This document shows, piece after piece, positions 63,684 through 64,000 of a stretch of 64,000 bases of DNA. Under the pieces are notes generated by a model. That model searched no databases. It saw only the letters and a program-made list of their open reading frames with translations, and had not been told where the DNA came from. The position numbers and the translations under genes are program-made. Every line of letters starts with the position of its first letter. Position 1 is the first letter of the stretch. Source of the stretch: CALLPQ01 sp964392325 (GTDB taxonomy: Bacteria; Pseudomonadota; Alphaproteobacteria; Caulobacterales; Parvularculaceae); NCBI GenBank assembly GCA_964392325.1, contig CAYMPJ010000018.1, positions 10,944 through 74,943 on the forward strand. The letters run 5' to 3'.

Positions 63684-64000
63684 TTATCTAGCTTTTCGCG
63701 CAGCGCGTCCGGGCTTTGGCGTCTTTCTCCCCTTTGCGGGTCCAGCTTTTGGTTTTTTGGACTTACCTTTTTTTGAAGCGGGTGATTTGGATTTTGGTTT
63801 TTTGAATTTTCCTTCACCACCTGATTTAGAATACGCCTTGGGTTTTTTCGATCCCGGCTTTTTCTTATCCTTTGATTTACGCCCACTATATTCTGCATCA
63901 AGATCGTCGATTCTCACAGGTGCACCGGCTTTTATAGGAGAGCCTTTTTTTCTAGGCTTGCGCTTAATCCGAAAATCCTCGTCGTCACTCTTACTCTTAC
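63684..64000 (-). CDS. Lysine-rich C terminus of an unidentified protein (cut by window edge)
   Basis: The minus-strand frame is open from the right edge to TAG/TGA at 63684. It encodes about 105 residues that are almost half Lys, Arg, Ser, Pro and Gly, for example KPRKKGSP, RIDDLDAEYSG, SKKPKAYSKSGG and PKPGRAARKAR. The short acidic block VRIDDLDAEYSG stands out. Such basic tails occur on pseudouridine synthases, DEAD-box helicases and other RNA-binding proteins of alphaproteobacteria, but the domain lies outside the window. It converges on the ZIP gene. Confidence 0.55.
   Translation of the reverse strand, partial: KSKSDDEDFRIKRKPRKKGSPIKAGAPVRIDDLDAEYSGRKSKDKKKPGSKKPKAYSKSGGEGKFKKPKSKSPASKKGKSKKPKAGPAKGRKTPKPGRAARKAR

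Noticed and set aside
63656..63901. Alternative frame within the lysine-rich tail at the right edge
   Set aside because: The other minus-strand frame (ending at 63684) stays open to the window edge and has the expected pattern of a basic tail.

Overview
The window is a compact, housekeeping-type chromosome segment from an alphaproteobacterium. The evidence is gene content and order: scpA-scpB-tatA-tatB-tatC, the ATP synthase inhibitor zeta (DUF1476), hopanoid genes hpnC-D-E-G-H-M-N, ccmA-B-C-D with a separate ccmE, hisC-tyrA facing metX-metW, and MotA/MotB-like genes beside prkA-yeaH-spoVR. Base composition is moderate (sampled lines run from the low 40s to the high 50s % GC). I cannot name the order or genus. 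I saw no transposase, integrase, phage structural gene, CRISPR array or rRNA gene.

Layout. 1-3287 (minus): sec-independent export (tatC cut by the left edge, tatB, tatA) behind the condensin partners scpB and scpA. 3669-6314 (minus): class II fumarase and a BioF2/FemAB-like acyltransferase. 6410-9174 (plus): a GNAT acetyltransferase translationally coupled to a RusA-like nuclease, an aromatic/aspartate aminotransferase and a peroxiredoxin. 9343-19343 (minus): rpoC, rpoB, rplL, rplJ, with a promoter and a long leader ahead of rplJ. 19740-24805: a DUF2007 protein, a DUF2959 lipoprotein, cytochrome c maturation genes ccmD-C-B-A (minus) and ccmE (plus), a short-chain dehydrogenase and ATPase inhibitor zeta. 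24806-25416: an AT-rich gap with DnaA-box-like words, a possible 51-codon membrane ORF and tRNA-Pro(GGG).

25515-30568 (minus) is an arginine succinyltransferase pathway operon in the order M20 hydrolase, astA, astD, astB, without recognisable astC or astE. 30837-43108 is an isoprenoid/hopanoid neighbourhood: hpnN and hpnM (transport), ispA (farnesyl diphosphate), ispH (IPP/DMAPP), hpnC-D-E (farnesyl diphosphate to squalene), and hpnH with hpnG (side-chain extension of hopanoids). A cyclase gene (shc/hpnF) is not present here. An unrecognised protein with a DnaJ-type cysteine motif sits between ispA and ispH.

43514-46652 carries two tRNA-modification genes (trmB, ttcA) around a glucuronoyl-esterase-like lipoprotein. 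47799-55388 holds an ion-channel pair (MotA/ExbB-like and MotB/OmpA-like) followed by the stress-associated trio prkA-yeaH-spoVR. 55424-57178 is an indoleamine 2,3-dioxygenase facing an Lrp/AsnC regulator, whose start codon lies inside a perfect palindrome. 57187-61294 holds tyrA and hisC (minus) and metX-metW (plus). The right end has a CDF zinc exporter, a ZIP transporter and the lysine-rich C terminus of an unidentified protein.

Points most worth a second look: the AST operon with an M20 hydrolase in the usual place of AstE; the palindrome and putative leaderless promoter at the lrp start, with two similar leaderless arrangements at 19740 and 23141; the MotA/MotB-like pair of unknown task beside prkA-yeaH-spoVR; the unknown zinc-ribbon-like protein in the isoprenoid region; and the DnaA-box-like cluster near 25 kb. 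I did not find a clearly new multi-gene system.
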